64,000 nucleotides of DNA from JASHPR01 sp963842355. GTDB lineage: Bacteria > Actinomycetota > Actinomycetes > Streptosporangiales > Streptosporangiaceae. The translations under genes were made by a program, and so were the position numbers. Every line of letters starts with the position of its first letter. Positions within the stretch are counted from its first letter, which is position 1. Where the stretch lies: the NCBI GenBank assembly GCA_963842355.1, contig CAWJGC010000007.1:496001-560000 (forward strand), read 5' to 3'. Positions 34,290 through 42,441 of the stretch are shown piece after piece. The notes under the pieces were generated by a model. That model was not told the origin of the DNA. It did not search any database and saw nothing but the letters and a program-made list of their open reading frames with translations.

Positions 34290-34307
34290 ACGTACCCAAA
34301 GTACGTG
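34290..34307. promoter_or_regulatory. ACGTAC-N5-GTACGT inverted repeat, probable operator
   Basis: ACGTAC, CCAAA, GTACGTG: perfect 6-bp arms with a 5-nt centre in the gap between the XRE gene end and the broken integrase start. The same symmetric site with the same spacing occurs at 35911-35929 in front of the XRE operon. Confidence 0.55.
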
Positions 34308-34322
34308 CCTAGTATACAGAGT

Positions 34323-35540
34323 CTATGTGCGTGATTTGGCGGCCAGCCGACCGGCGAGGTCACGGAGCTCGTTTCCAGGCGGGTCCTGCATGGTGAGCAG
34401 GTCGGCGACGAGCTGGCGAACCAGGTCGTGTCCGCGAATCTGCTCGGGCGTGATCGCCTCGGCTTGATGCAGCACGGCAACCGCCTCGCCGATCTGGCGG
34501 CGCTGCGCATGAGCGCGGGCGACGTCGATGAGCATCCTGGCTTGCCGCTCGCCAGACAGGCCCGTGGTATCCACCGTTGCTGAGGCGCGCAGGGCACGGC
34601 CCGCGTCGCCAAGCTCGACGGCGACCGCGATCTCGTGCAGCGCGACGTTGGCGGGACCGAACTCAGTGTTGTAGTCGTTGCGTCCCTTGCCGAGCCGGGC
34701 GGCCATCTGCCTGGCTCGCTCAAGCTGGTCGTAGGCGTTGTCAGGATCGTTCAGCCTGGCGGCGACGACCGCCCGCTGCAACGTTAGGCCGCCCCACAAG
34801 GACATGGCCTGCTGATCACCGTCATCGGCCATCGGCCAGAGGGCCTCGGCGGCGGTGCGGCCGGTCTCCTCGGCCTGGTCGTAGTGGCGCGCGGCCAGGA
34901 ACACGAACACCAGCCGGAATGCCCCTGCCGCCACGAGCAGCGGATTGCTCGCCCGCTCGGCGGCGGCCATCGCGCGATCGGCCGCGATCCAGGCGGCTTC
35001 GGGTTCGCCGAGCTTGGTCAGGGCAGCCGAGCATGCTTGGTAAGTCGCGGCCATCAGCTCATAAACCTCGGCTCGCTGAGCCTCCGGCAGCGCGCGGGCG
35101 GCGGTCTCCAGGTCGGGGACCAGGGCGCTCAGCAGGCCGGTCAGCTCGGCGTAGCGCCCGGCGTGGGTCAGCTCCCACGCTTCGCGGCTCCTCGTGCGAA
35201 GCTTGCCCATCGTCGGCGGTCGGCGGCCGTTGAGCATGGCACGCAGCGCATGAGCGCCCGACAGCACCAGGCGCAGTCCACTCGCGCCGGGCGGCTCCTC
35301 GGTCACCGCGGCGACCACGGGAGCCTCTGCGGCCAGCTCGGCCAGCGGTACGTCGAGCGCGGCGGCGAGGGTTTCCAGCACCGACATGCGGTCGACCTTC
35401 CGCACTCCCCGCTCGACCTGAGAGACCCAGGCCACCGACCGGTCGATCATCCGGGCCAGCTCGGGCTGGGACAGGCCCCGGCGGCGACGCTCGGCAGCGA
35501 TCTTCCGCCCCAGGGCCTGCTGATAGTCCGGCGTACTCAC
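34323..35540 (-). CDS. XRE-family regulator with TPR-like C-terminal domain
   Basis: 405 residues. The N-terminal helix-turn-helix is clear (LGRKIAAERRRRGLSQPELARMIDRSVAWVSQVERGVR, about residues 10-47). The remaining 300 residues are helical with TPR-like hairpins (GEPEAAWIAADRAMAAAERA, RLNDPDNAYDQLERARQMAA), as in many actinobacterial XRE regulators with an unknown ligand or peptide partner. GTG start overlaps the monooxygenase stop by 4 nt. Paired ACGTAC-type inverted repeats flank its operon and may be its binding sites. Confidence 0.87.
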   Translation of the reverse strand: MSTPDYQQALGRKIAAERRRRGLSQPELARMIDRSVAWVSQVERGVRKVDRMSVLETLAAALDVPLAELAAEAPVVAAVTEEPPGASGLRLVLSGAHALRAMLNGRRPPTMGKLRTRSREAWELTHAGRYAELTGLLSALVPDLETAARALPEAQRAEVYELMAATYQACSAALTKLGEPEAAWIAADRAMAAAERASNPLLVAAGAFRLVFVFLAARHYDQAEETGRTAAEALWPMADDGDQQAMSLWGGLTLQRAVVAARLNDPDNAYDQLERARQMAARLGKGRNDYNTEFGPANVALHEIAVAVELGDAGRALRASATVDTTGLSGERQARMLIDVARAHAQRRQIGEAVAVLHQAEAITPEQIRGHDLVRQLVADLLTMQDPPGNELRDLAGRLAAKSRT

Positions 35541-35845
35541 CCGCCCGTACCCTTACCCGTCTGGAGAGTCAGCCAGTCAACCTCGGTGCTGGCCAGGTAC
35601 TGGTCACGCTCGGCGAGGTAGCGGCGGGTGTGCGGGGCTGCCTCGTGCGCCTCGAACGCGGCCTTGTCCCGGTAAAGCTCGTAGAAGATGCGTTGCAGCG
35701 GCTGGCCTTCGACCAGGTGAGAGGCATACACGAGCGTCCCGGGTTCGCCGGTCTTGATGGCCTCGATAGTGTCGGCGACCAGCCGGTCGTAAGCCTCGGC
35801 ACTGGCCTCGTCCTTGCACGTGAAACGCACGCACAGACCGAACAT
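35537..35845 (-). CDS. Antibiotic biosynthesis monooxygenase (ABM/quinol monooxygenase-like) protein
   Basis: 102 residues, the size of a single ABM ferredoxin-like domain: FGLCVRFTCKDEASAEAYDR, EPGTLVYASHLVEGQPLQRI, FYELYRDKAAFEAHEAAPHT. Members oxidise quinols or polyketide intermediates without cofactors, or act as simple sensors; which applies here is unknown. It is first in an operon with the XRE regulator and divergent from the HATPase gene. Confidence 0.85.
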   Translation of the reverse strand: MFGLCVRFTCKDEASAEAYDRLVADTIEAIKTGEPGTLVYASHLVEGQPLQRIFYELYRDKAAFEAHEAAPHTRRYLAERDQYLASTEVDWLTLQTGKGTGG

Positions 35846-35910
35846 TCTCTTCCTCCCAGGTCACTGACGTCATGCTCGCACTCAATGTGCTGCGCCGGTA
35901 CACGAAATCA

Positions 35911-35929
35911 CACGTACTCATTGTACGTG
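35911..35929. promoter_or_regulatory. CACGTAC-N5-GTACGTG inverted repeat, probable operator
   Basis: Perfect 7-bp arms CACGTAC and GTACGTG around TCATT, in the gap between the divergent monooxygenase-XRE operon and the HATPase gene. It matches the site at 34290-34307 in both arms and spacing. A half-site-like AAGTACG follows at 35941. Confidence 0.6.
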
Positions 35930-35992
35930 ACCCGGATTCAAAGTACGCTCAGGGTCGTCAGAGACCGCGGCCTGGCGCACCGGCGAGGACCC

Positions 35993-36445
35993 ATGCACAC
36001 CCCAGCTCCCAGAACGCTCGCACTGCGCACCACCAGCGTCACTTATCCAGGCACGGCCGAGCAGATCCGCGTTGTCCGCGCTGACCTGCGCGTATTACTA
36101 GGTGACTGCCCTACAGCCGACGACGTGATCCTCTGCGCATCCGAACTGGCGACCAACGCCGCCGTCCACAGCCGCTCAGGCCTGCCAGGAGGCACCCTCA
36201 CCGTCCGAGCCAACATCAGCCAAGGACACCACGTGCTGATCGAGGTCGAGGACAACGGCGGCCCTTGGACCCCGGCCATACCGGAGCCCATCGGGCACGG
36301 GCTCGACATCGTCCGTGCCCTCGCCAACGACTGGGGCATCGACGGCGACGACACTGCCCGTACCATCTGGGCCAGATTCGACTGGCTCGGCCGTGAAATA
36401 ACGGGCACTCCGCGCCTCTTGCCCGAAGTGCCTAGGGTCTGGTGA
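35993..36445 (+). CDS. ATP-binding protein, anti-sigma/RsbW-like HATPase
   Basis: 150 residues with a GHKL ATPase fold: N-box ILCASELATNAAVHSRSG, G1 box LIEVEDNGGPW, G2 box GHGLDIVRALA. Stand-alone proteins of this type act as anti-sigma-factor kinases or regulatory partners of XRE proteins in actinomycetes. No DUF397 partner is seen beside it. ATG 35993 is chosen because the fold starts directly after it. Divergent from the monooxygenase-XRE operon and sharing its operator-bearing promoter region. Confidence 0.85.
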   Translation: MHTPAPRTLALRTTSVTYPGTAEQIRVVRADLRVLLGDCPTADDVILCASELATNAAVHSRSGLPGGTLTVRANISQGHHVLIEVEDNGGPWTPAIPEPIGHGLDIVRALANDWGIDGDDTARTIWARFDWLGREITGTPRLLPEVPRVW

Positions 36446-36473
36446 TCGCTGACAGATCGGCTTCAGGTGTCGC

Positions 36474-36501
36474 TTGACGGTTTCTAGGGAGTGCGTATCA
36501 C
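36474..36501 (+). promoter_or_regulatory. Possible promoter before the methyltransferase
   Basis: TTGACG, 16 nt, TATCAC, about 120 nt upstream of the ATG at 36622. Reasonable housekeeping -35/-10 resemblance; not tested. Confidence 0.35.
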
Positions 36502-36621
36502 ATCAGTCGCCGTCGTGGGTGGCTGTGGAGAGTCCGGGCGCTTCAGGCGCATCATATGAGTGCGCAGTCCGGGCAGCGCTAGGCCCGGCATGGAGTGGTC
36601 GCATTATCGCAGGGAGGGCAC

Positions 36622-37560
36622 ATGGAGGCCGCACCGAGCAGGACGGCGATGTTCGCGGCAGTGTCGCGGGGATTATTTCGCATGGAGGCGACGCCGCCGT
36701 GGGTGCTGGACGACGCTCTGGCCTTGGTGCTCGTCGGCCCGGTGTGGCAGGAGCTACACGACCAGCTAAATCCGCTGTTCCCCGGCCAGGTCGCTCGCGA
36801 GTCTCGCGCGGCTGTCTGCGCCCGCAGCCGGTATGCCGAGGACCGGCTGGCTGCTGGCGCCTTCACGCAGTACGTCGTCCTGGGCGCGGGGCTTGACTCG
36901 TTCGCGTGGCGGCGCCCGGACCTGCTCCGCTCCGTCAGGGTGTTCGAGGTTGATCACCCTGCCTCCCAGGCCTGGAAGCTGGAGCGGGTCGGGGACCTCG
37001 CGCTTCCGCTCAGTGACTCGCAGGTGTTCGTCCCGGTTGATTTCGAGGCCGAGCCTCTTCGGGACGCTTTGCGCGCGGCCGGGTTCGACTGGGGCCAGCC
37101 GGCGCTGTTCTCCTGGACCGGCGTTGCCCCCTATCTCACCGCGCAGGCGATCGAGTCGACGTTGCGCACGACTGCGGGGGCTGCCCCTGGCTCGGAGGTG
37201 GTGTTCTCCTACCGGGCCGAGGAGTCGGTGCTCGATGGCGTCGGCAGAGAGTTCATCCGGATCTACGCCCCGCTCGCGGCCTCAGTTGGCGAGCCGCTGC
37301 AGCCCGGCTGGCCGGTCATCGAGATCGAGCGGCTGATCAGCCGGTGCGGGCTGAAGGTCGTCGACCATCCAGCACGTGCAGACCTCGAACAGCGGTATTT
37401 CGCCGACCGGACCGATGGCTTGCGGCCCTACAACGTGGAGACCCTGGTCACCGCGCGGGTCGCGGCTGACCACGGTCATCTGCAACGACGTCACCTACCC
37501 CGGACTGCTGCGCCAGGCCGGGCGGAACGGGGCCGACATCCTGCTCGTGCCAACCCATGA
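36622..37560 (+). CDS. Class I SAM-dependent methyltransferase (TIGR00027/LCM type), altered C-terminus
   Basis: 312 residues. RSRYAEDRLAAGAFTQYVVLGAGLDSFAWR contains the family motif I (VVLGAGLDS), followed by VFEVDHPASQAWKLERV and FSWTGVAPYLT. Such enzymes methylate carboxyl or oxygen groups of small molecules. AGGGAGGG lies 6 nt before the ATG. Family similarity ends near RPYNVETLVTARV (about 37460); the last 32 residues are read out of frame through a nitrilase-fold remnant, so the natural C-terminus seems replaced by a fusion junction. Confidence 0.82.
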   Translation: MEAAPSRTAMFAAVSRGLFRMEATPPWVLDDALALVLVGPVWQELHDQLNPLFPGQVARESRAAVCARSRYAEDRLAAGAFTQYVVLGAGLDSFAWRRPDLLRSVRVFEVDHPASQAWKLERVGDLALPLSDSQVFVPVDFEAEPLRDALRAAGFDWGQPALFSWTGVAPYLTAQAIESTLRTTAGAAPGSEVVFSYRAEESVLDGVGREFIRIYAPLAASVGEPLQPGWPVIEIERLISRCGLKVVDHPARADLEQRYFADRTDGLRPYNVETLVTARVAADHGHLQRRHLPRTAAPGRAERGRHPARANP

Positions 37561-37670
37561 GCCGTACCCGTTCGAGGCCTCCGCTAATGCCGCCCAACCG
37601 CAACAACGGCATCCTGCTGGCCAACGTCCCGACCCATGGCGTCTGGACCCTCTACAGCCGGATCGGCTAA
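37466..37670 (+). pseudogene. Carbon-nitrogen hydrolase (Lnt-like) C-terminal remnant
   Basis: Read in the frame starting at 37466, LTTVICNDVTYPGLLRQAG and GADILLVPTHEPYPFE match the catalytic-cysteine region of carbon-nitrogen hydrolases such as apolipoprotein N-acyltransferase. After a frame change, NNGILLANVPTHGVWTLYSRIG matches the C-terminal strands of the same fold. No start or complete domain remains. It lies exactly between the methyltransferase and the truncated transporter. Confidence 0.55.
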
Positions 37671-38525
37671 GGACGAAGTCGACCAGCGCGAAGGTGAGCG
37701 CAGGACCGAGGTAGACCGGATTCCCGTGCAGCTGGGCGCCGATGATGATCAGCCCGAGTGAGGCGAAGCGGAAGACCGAGACCATACCGGTTGTCGCGCG
37801 GATGTCAGCGCTCCGGCCGCCCAGCAGCAGACCTAGCATCAGGCCCAGCACAGCAGCCACGATGACGATGATGATCGCGGTGCCGATCACCCACGACCCG
37901 AACATCGACACGATCGTGCTCCAGTTCGCCGAGATGCCGGTGGCCAGCGCGACCACCAGCGCTAGGTTCGCCGCCTTCACCAGATCGGCCCGCCAGTCCT
38001 TCGCGTGGTCGGTGTACCGGGCACGGATGAGCAGGCCGACCACCAGCGGCAAGAGCACCAGCAAGAGCAGGCTCTTGACGATCTGCCCGGCGCTGATCGA
38101 CGCGCCGGTAACGACCTGGCCGGCCCACAGAGGCACGGCGACGATGTTGACCAGCTGGAGCACCACGACCACCGACACCGCCAGCGGCAGGTCTGCCCGC
38201 TTGGCCAGCTGGGCGGCCTTCAGCCCTGATGCGCTGCCCGCGCCGATGGTGGCCAGGACCAGGCCGGGCACGTACTTGGAACTCATCGGCAAGATTTCGG
38301 CGATGCCTACGCGACAGCCGGGATCACTCCCGCGTTCAGCACCACCATGGCGGCAACCAGCACGACCCGGTGCAGCGGCGCCACCAGCTCGCGCACGGTG
38401 AAGGTCGTGCCCAGCGACAGCACGGTGGCACCCACCGAGATGGCGATGCCCGCGTTGAACAGCGCAGTCAGCAGGTGTTGAGCAGTCATGCCCGCTCCTG
38501 TGATCGCAAAGCGCAGCCTCCACAA
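37670..38525 (-). pseudogene. Bile acid:sodium symporter (BASS/SBF) family transporter, frameshifted and truncated
   Basis: The first 72 codons (AISVGATVLSLGTTFTVREL) stop at 38307; the rest continues in another frame with KYVPGLVLATIGAGSASGLKAAQLAKRADLPLA and several membrane helices typical of the BASS superfamily. The C-terminus is cut after FALVDFVL, where the sequence switches to the nitrilase-like remnant. A sodium-coupled organic-acid transporter when intact; here it is broken twice. Confidence 0.72.
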
Positions 38526-38633
38526 CCAAACCAGCCAGCGCGCTACAGGGATTGAATTGTCAGGATTCTCACAGTTGGCGCCTGCCCGGCGTGTCGTGGT
38601 GACGGCGGCTGCCAGTGGGGCTACTGCGGTGTT

Positions 38634-39660
38634 ATGAGGTATCCAGATGGTGGTGGCTTGTCCGCCGCTGGGCGGGCAAGGCGTGAGGACGTACGGTTGC
38701 AGGCCGCGGAGTGGTTCGCGGAGGGGGTTACGCCGCCGGAGGTGGCGCGGCGGCTGCGGGTCTCATCGAATTCGGCGTATGCGTGGCGGCGGCGCTGGTG
38801 TGCTGGCGGCGAAGCCGCCTTGGCGTCCATGGGCCCGGGGCGGGGCGGTGTGCCGGCGTGGGCGGGGCGCAGCTGGCCCGGCTGCGGGCCGCGCTGGACG
38901 GCGGCCCGGCCGCCTGGGGGTGGGATGAGGACCAGCGGTGGACGCTGGCCCGGGTCACGGCGCTGATCGGGCGGCTGTTCCATGTCCGCTACACGCTGCG
39001 GGGCACCTCGTACCTGCTGCACCGGATCGGGTACACCCCGCAGGTCCCGGTGCACCGGGCTGCGGAGCGTGATGAGGCGAAGATCGCCGCGTGGCGGGCC
39101 GGGACGTGGGCGAAGGTTCGAGGCTAGCGGCGGCGGCCGGGGCGTGGATCGTCTTCGAGGACGAGGCCGGGCAGAACCTGCGCCCGCCGAAGGCCCGGAC
39201 CTGGGCTCGCCGCGGCCACACCCCCGTGGTCACGGTCTGCGGCAAGGGCTCGGGGCGGGTGTCGGTGGCCGGGCTGGTGTGACCTCAAGCCCGGCAGCCG
39301 GGGTCACCTGTTCTACCGGGTCCGTGTCCACCGCGGGCGCAAGGGCGAGCGCCGCTCGATGATCCGAAGCCGATTACGCTGGCCTGATCGCCGCCGCGCA
39401 CAAGGAGCTGCATGCCCCGGTCATCTTGATCTGGGATAACTTGAACACCCACATCAGCGCCGCGATGGGGAGGTTCGTCAGCGCTCACCCGGACTGGCTG
39501 ACCGGAGGTCCAGGCTGCCTGCCTACGCTACGCCGGACCGTCGAGACCCGGCCGAGGGCGTCTGGGCGAACATGAAGAATGGCCTGGGCAACCTCGCCGT
39601 CCGCGACGTGGACCAGCTCGCCGCCGTCGTCAAGAACCGGCTCAAGCGGGTCCAGTCACC
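38634..39660 (+). pseudogene. IS630-family transposase, multiply frameshifted
   Basis: Four successive frames carry one transposase: the HTH (EWFAEGVTPPEVARRLRVSS), the middle part (WTLARVTALIGRLFHVRYTL), first catalytic Asp in AWIVFEDEAGQNLRPPK, then ILIWDNLNTHISAAMGRF (second Asp) and PAEGVWANMKNGLGNLAVRD (Glu). The DDE triad is therefore present but spread over at least three frame changes, so it cannot be made as one protein. I could not define terminal inverted repeats. Confidence 0.82.
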
Positions 39661-40180
39661 GGCCCGACCCTCATAACGACGGATTCCTGGCCGCAGACCG
39701 GACTGTCAGCCGCGAACGCCCAACCGCCGTAGCACCCAAATGCTGGCCCTTCAACCTCTATAGCAGTCCTCTTGCACTCCAGCATCATTCCGGTCAGACA
39801 GACGAAACGACAAGACACAGACCGAGTCCAGACTGTCAGCCACGGCTTGGCAGCCCGCCGACGATCGGCCCGACATGGTCATCTGGCCACGATGGCCGGA
39901 TTCTGGCCGCAAAGCGGCGCTCAATGCCGCCACATATTGCGTATTGCTGATCGACATCCGGCCAGGTCAATGGGCGTATGAGCCGTAGCGGAAGCGCCCG
40001 CAGATCGCTACGGATCAGATGCTTGAGCACATTCCAGCTCACGGATCGGATCGAGGATGGCCACGCCTGATTTCAGTTTGCCTGATAAGCAAGCGGTCGA
40101 TCGTTCAAGCCCATCTGGGCCTATCACCCAAACTCCCAGGTCGCACGCTAGGCCAAGATTACTGCTTTTACCCGTTTGCC
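39661..40180. other. Gene-free interval
   Basis: 520 nt after the IS630 remnant, with lower GC than the rest of the window. No frame on either strand shows a recognisable domain or a good ribosome site; probably decayed mobile-element DNA. Confidence 0.4.
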
Positions 40181-40528
40181 TCAGTCGGCCCGGCCGTAGA
40201 CCGTGAAGTCGATCTCGATGCCAGCGAGCGGGGGGTGTTCCGGGCTGGCCAGGAACGTCACCACCTCACCCGGCACCTCGTACACCTTGCTGACCGATCC
40301 GCCCGGCGGGACGGTGAAGGAGTCAAGAGCCGTGATGAAGTTGGCGTTGATCGTGTTCGGCTGGTCAACGTGCGAAACACCGATGACCACCGGCGCCGGG
40401 CTGTTCACCCAATTGTCGACCGATAGCCGGATGGTGCGGTAGGCGGACAAGTCCAGCTGAGCGAGTTCTGACTCGTCCTCGTCAACTGCCATCTGATTGC
40501 CGGCAGCCAGGAGCTTCGTGTTAGGCAT
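40181..40528 (-). CDS. Hypothetical beta-rich protein
   Basis: 115 residues with an ATG start. Alternating hydrophobic strands (AYRTIRLSVDNWVNS, PVVIGVSHVD, VSKVYEVPGEVVTFLAS, IEIDFTVYG) suggest a small beta sandwich. There is no signal peptide. I do not recognise a family. Its neighbours are repeats and pseudogenes, so it may belong to the accessory element. Confidence 0.6.
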   Translation of the reverse strand: MPNTKLLAAGNQMAVDEDESELAQLDLSAYRTIRLSVDNWVNSPAPVVIGVSHVDQPNTINANFITALDSFTVPPGGSVSKVYEVPGEVVTFLASPEHPPLAGIEIDFTVYGRAD

Positions 40529-40670
40529 ACGCCGACCGTAGCCGATAGATCATCCACCCTGCCCACCCCAGGCCGCATGCACCAGGTTCAGCAGCATGGC
40601 CGATGCCCACAATAGGCCGCGAGCGGGCCCCATCCCGCCGCTGACCAAAGAGTAAACTAGCCCGCCACCT

Positions 40671-40770
40671 TGCCTCCAGGCGGTCAGCCTTGTGGTACGC
40701 GGAGTGCGCAGGGACGCGGCGGAGCCCGCCCCGCGCCTGGCCGGGGGGTGCCCGGTGATCTGACACGGAA
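40671..40770 (+). repeat. Dispersed intergenic repeat, partial copy 3
   Basis: TTGCCTCCAGGCGGTCAGCC, then GCGGCGGAGCCCGCCCC and GCGCCTGGCCGG align with the 5' quarter of copies 1 and 2, then similarity stops just where the hairpin at 40762 begins. Confidence 0.65.
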
Positions 40771-40826
40771 ATAGGCCCCACTGGTGCTCCTGTGGCCACA
40801 GTTACGCATGGGCCTATTTTCGTGTC
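40762..40826. repeat. Strong inverted repeat, MITE-like
   Basis: Arms GACACGGAAATAGGCCCCA (40762-40780) and TGGGCCTATTTTCGTGTC (40809-40826) pair over 18-19 positions with few mismatches; the 28-nt loop contains the perfect palindrome CTGTGGCCACAG. It is much more AT-rich than its flanks. It may be a miniature inverted-repeat element or a terminator; no transposase is attached. Confidence 0.6.
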
Positions 40827-40860
40827 CCACGGGAGCGCCGCGAAGCGGCGCATGTTTTCT

Positions 40861-41460
40861 AGGACCCAAACCAGGGATCGGGCTCGTCGCGGAATAACCC
40901 GCTGCTTTGCCTCCCGGCGGTCAGCCTCGTGGTAAGCGGGGCTGCGAATCGGGGCGCAGCGGAGCCCGCCCCACGCCTAGCCGGCGCGGTGCCCATGATC
41001 TATGCCCTGAATTCCGGCATTTCCTGCGTTTTGGGTCCTGCCGGTTCCGCAGCCGGCTCACGTTCCCGGCGAGCCCGGCGATGAATGTGAGTCTGCTGTA
41101 CACGGGTGTACACCAACGTCGCATTCACGGGGCCGGGATGCCGGGGCGGCGGCCGGGGATGCCGGGGCGGCGGCCGGGGATGCCGGGGCGGCGGCCGGGG
41201 ATGCCGGGGCGGCGGGCCTGCGGCCGGGACGAAGACCCCGAAACGGGGGCAAATGGCTGGACGGTGGCGGGCTGTCCGGCCTGGCGCCAGCCCCGGCCAC
41301 CGGCGTTGCCCGCTGACCGGCGCCTGGGTCAGGGAAACCGGGCGCCGAATCCATGATCAAACCAGCGTGCTGATCCTCTGCGTTCCCATTTCATGCATTT
41401 CAGCCCTAGATCATGAAACCGGGGCGCCCGCAACCATGATCAAATCAGCGTATTGATCAT
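40861..41460 (+). repeat. Dispersed intergenic repeat, copy 2
   Basis: About 600 nt matching copy 1 (6405-6967) in order and orientation. It includes the GATGAATG hairpin at 41080-41130 and a tandem array at 41138-41216, here with 21-bp units (ATGCCGGGGCGGCGGCCGGGG) and about four copies, against 20-bp units and about 3.5 copies in copy 1. The two copies lie in unrelated gene neighbourhoods 34 kb apart. Confidence 0.8.
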
Positions 41461-41488
41461 CTGCGCGCGCCCGCCTGGCGCTGGCGAA

Positions 41489-41635
41489 CTAGGACGCGGC
41501 AGCCGGGCGTCGCCTCAGTGAGCGGAGCAGGGCAGTGCCGGCGACGGCCGCGGCGAGCAGCAGTGCCGGGCGCCACACCTCCAGGCCGGTCACAGCAAGG
41601 AACCCGTAGGCGTAGAACAGCCAAGGACTCTTCAT
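41489..41635 (-). CDS. Possible small single-pass membrane protein
   Basis: 48 residues starting MKSPWLFYAYGFLAVTGLEV, then a hydrophobic stretch LLLAAAVAGTALLRSL and a basic tail. AAGAGAAAGA lies about 7 nt before the ATG. Size and composition suit a small membrane protein, but there is no family match I know and the region is full of non-coding repeats. Confidence 0.4.
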   Translation of the reverse strand: MKSPWLFYAYGFLAVTGLEVWRPALLLAAAVAGTALLRSLRRRPAAAS

Positions 41636-41882
41636 CGTGATCTTTCTCTTGAGGCCGCTTCCTGCGGTCCTACTAGTTGTCAGCACCCGCCTCGGGCGCG
41701 GCATTCCCTCCGGCCCCAGACGGGACTCCGCTACGGCTATACGGGACCGCGGCCGGCACGTAGGCTCTGATTGAGAAGGGCCCGTACCATCCTGCGCCAG
41801 GCACGCGCTTGGGGTGCGCAGGTGACCGCGTCGCTCCAGACCCCGGTGGCACGGCCAGAACTCTGGCCGGGTAGAGGACCAC

Positions 41883-42245
41883 ATGGAGCCAGCGATGAAC
41901 CGACCAGGCTTGTCTTACGCCGCAGCCACCGCCACAGTTCCGGCACTGGATGCGCCCAGCCCACTGCTAACGCGCGGTCCCCCGTCCAGCAACGGGCTGG
42001 CGTCTGCAGGTAACGGCGCAGCCGCCTCAGCGGAACTGAGCCGGTGCCTCACTGAAGATCACGAACGGATTGCCCAGGGCTTGAACGACGTCGTGGTGCA
42101 CCGGCTCTGCGGTGCGGGACTGGATCTCTACGCCGCGCTCGGGCTGATCGGCGATCACCGCGGGGCCAGCAAGATCTACCATGCCATCGACGAACTGGAC
42201 CAGGCCATCCGCGACATCCGGGACGCCATCTTCGATCGCAACTGA
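41883..42245 (+). CDS. Stand-alone histidine-kinase dimerisation domain protein lacking the phosphoacceptor His
   Basis: 120 residues. After a 50-residue low-complexity N-terminus comes a HisKA_3-type helix pair: RIAQGLNDVVVHRLCGAGLD (about 62-81) and YHAIDELDQAIRDIRDAIFD (99-118). In NarL-type kinases such as DevS the first helix reads AxxLHD, with His phosphorylated; here the position is Asn68 (LND). No ATPase domain follows. It may act as a decoy or heterodimer partner for a sensor kinase; this is inference. ATG 41895 is an alternative start. Confidence 0.65.
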   Translation: MEPAMNRPGLSYAAATATVPALDAPSPLLTRGPPSSNGLASAGNGAAASAELSRCLTEDHERIAQGLNDVVVHRLCGAGLDLYAALGLIGDHRGASKIYHAIDELDQAIRDIRDAIFDRN

Positions 42246-42441
42246 GCCACGCGCGGGACACACGCCACGAGCGTCGGTGCCCGACTACCGCGACTCGGAA
42301 CAGGCGGGCGTCGTCGTCCACGGCGAAGATCTACCGGTAGTCCCCGGAGCGCACCCGCAGATACGGCCGGTGGCCTTCTAATGCGAGCACGCCAGGCGGA
42401 CGCGGATGTATGGTGGCGTCCCGTTGCGCCAGGCGGCGCGG

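Larger units (their letters stand above)
40529..41488. repeat. Gene-free repeat-rich interval
   Basis: 960 nt holding three things: a partial third copy of the intergenic repeat (about 40671-40770), a strong isolated hairpin (40762-40826), and the full copy 2 of the repeat (40861-41460). The 3' end contains two tandem GATCA-rich units (CCATGATCAAA...CAGCGT...TGATC). I support no gene here. Confidence 0.7.
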
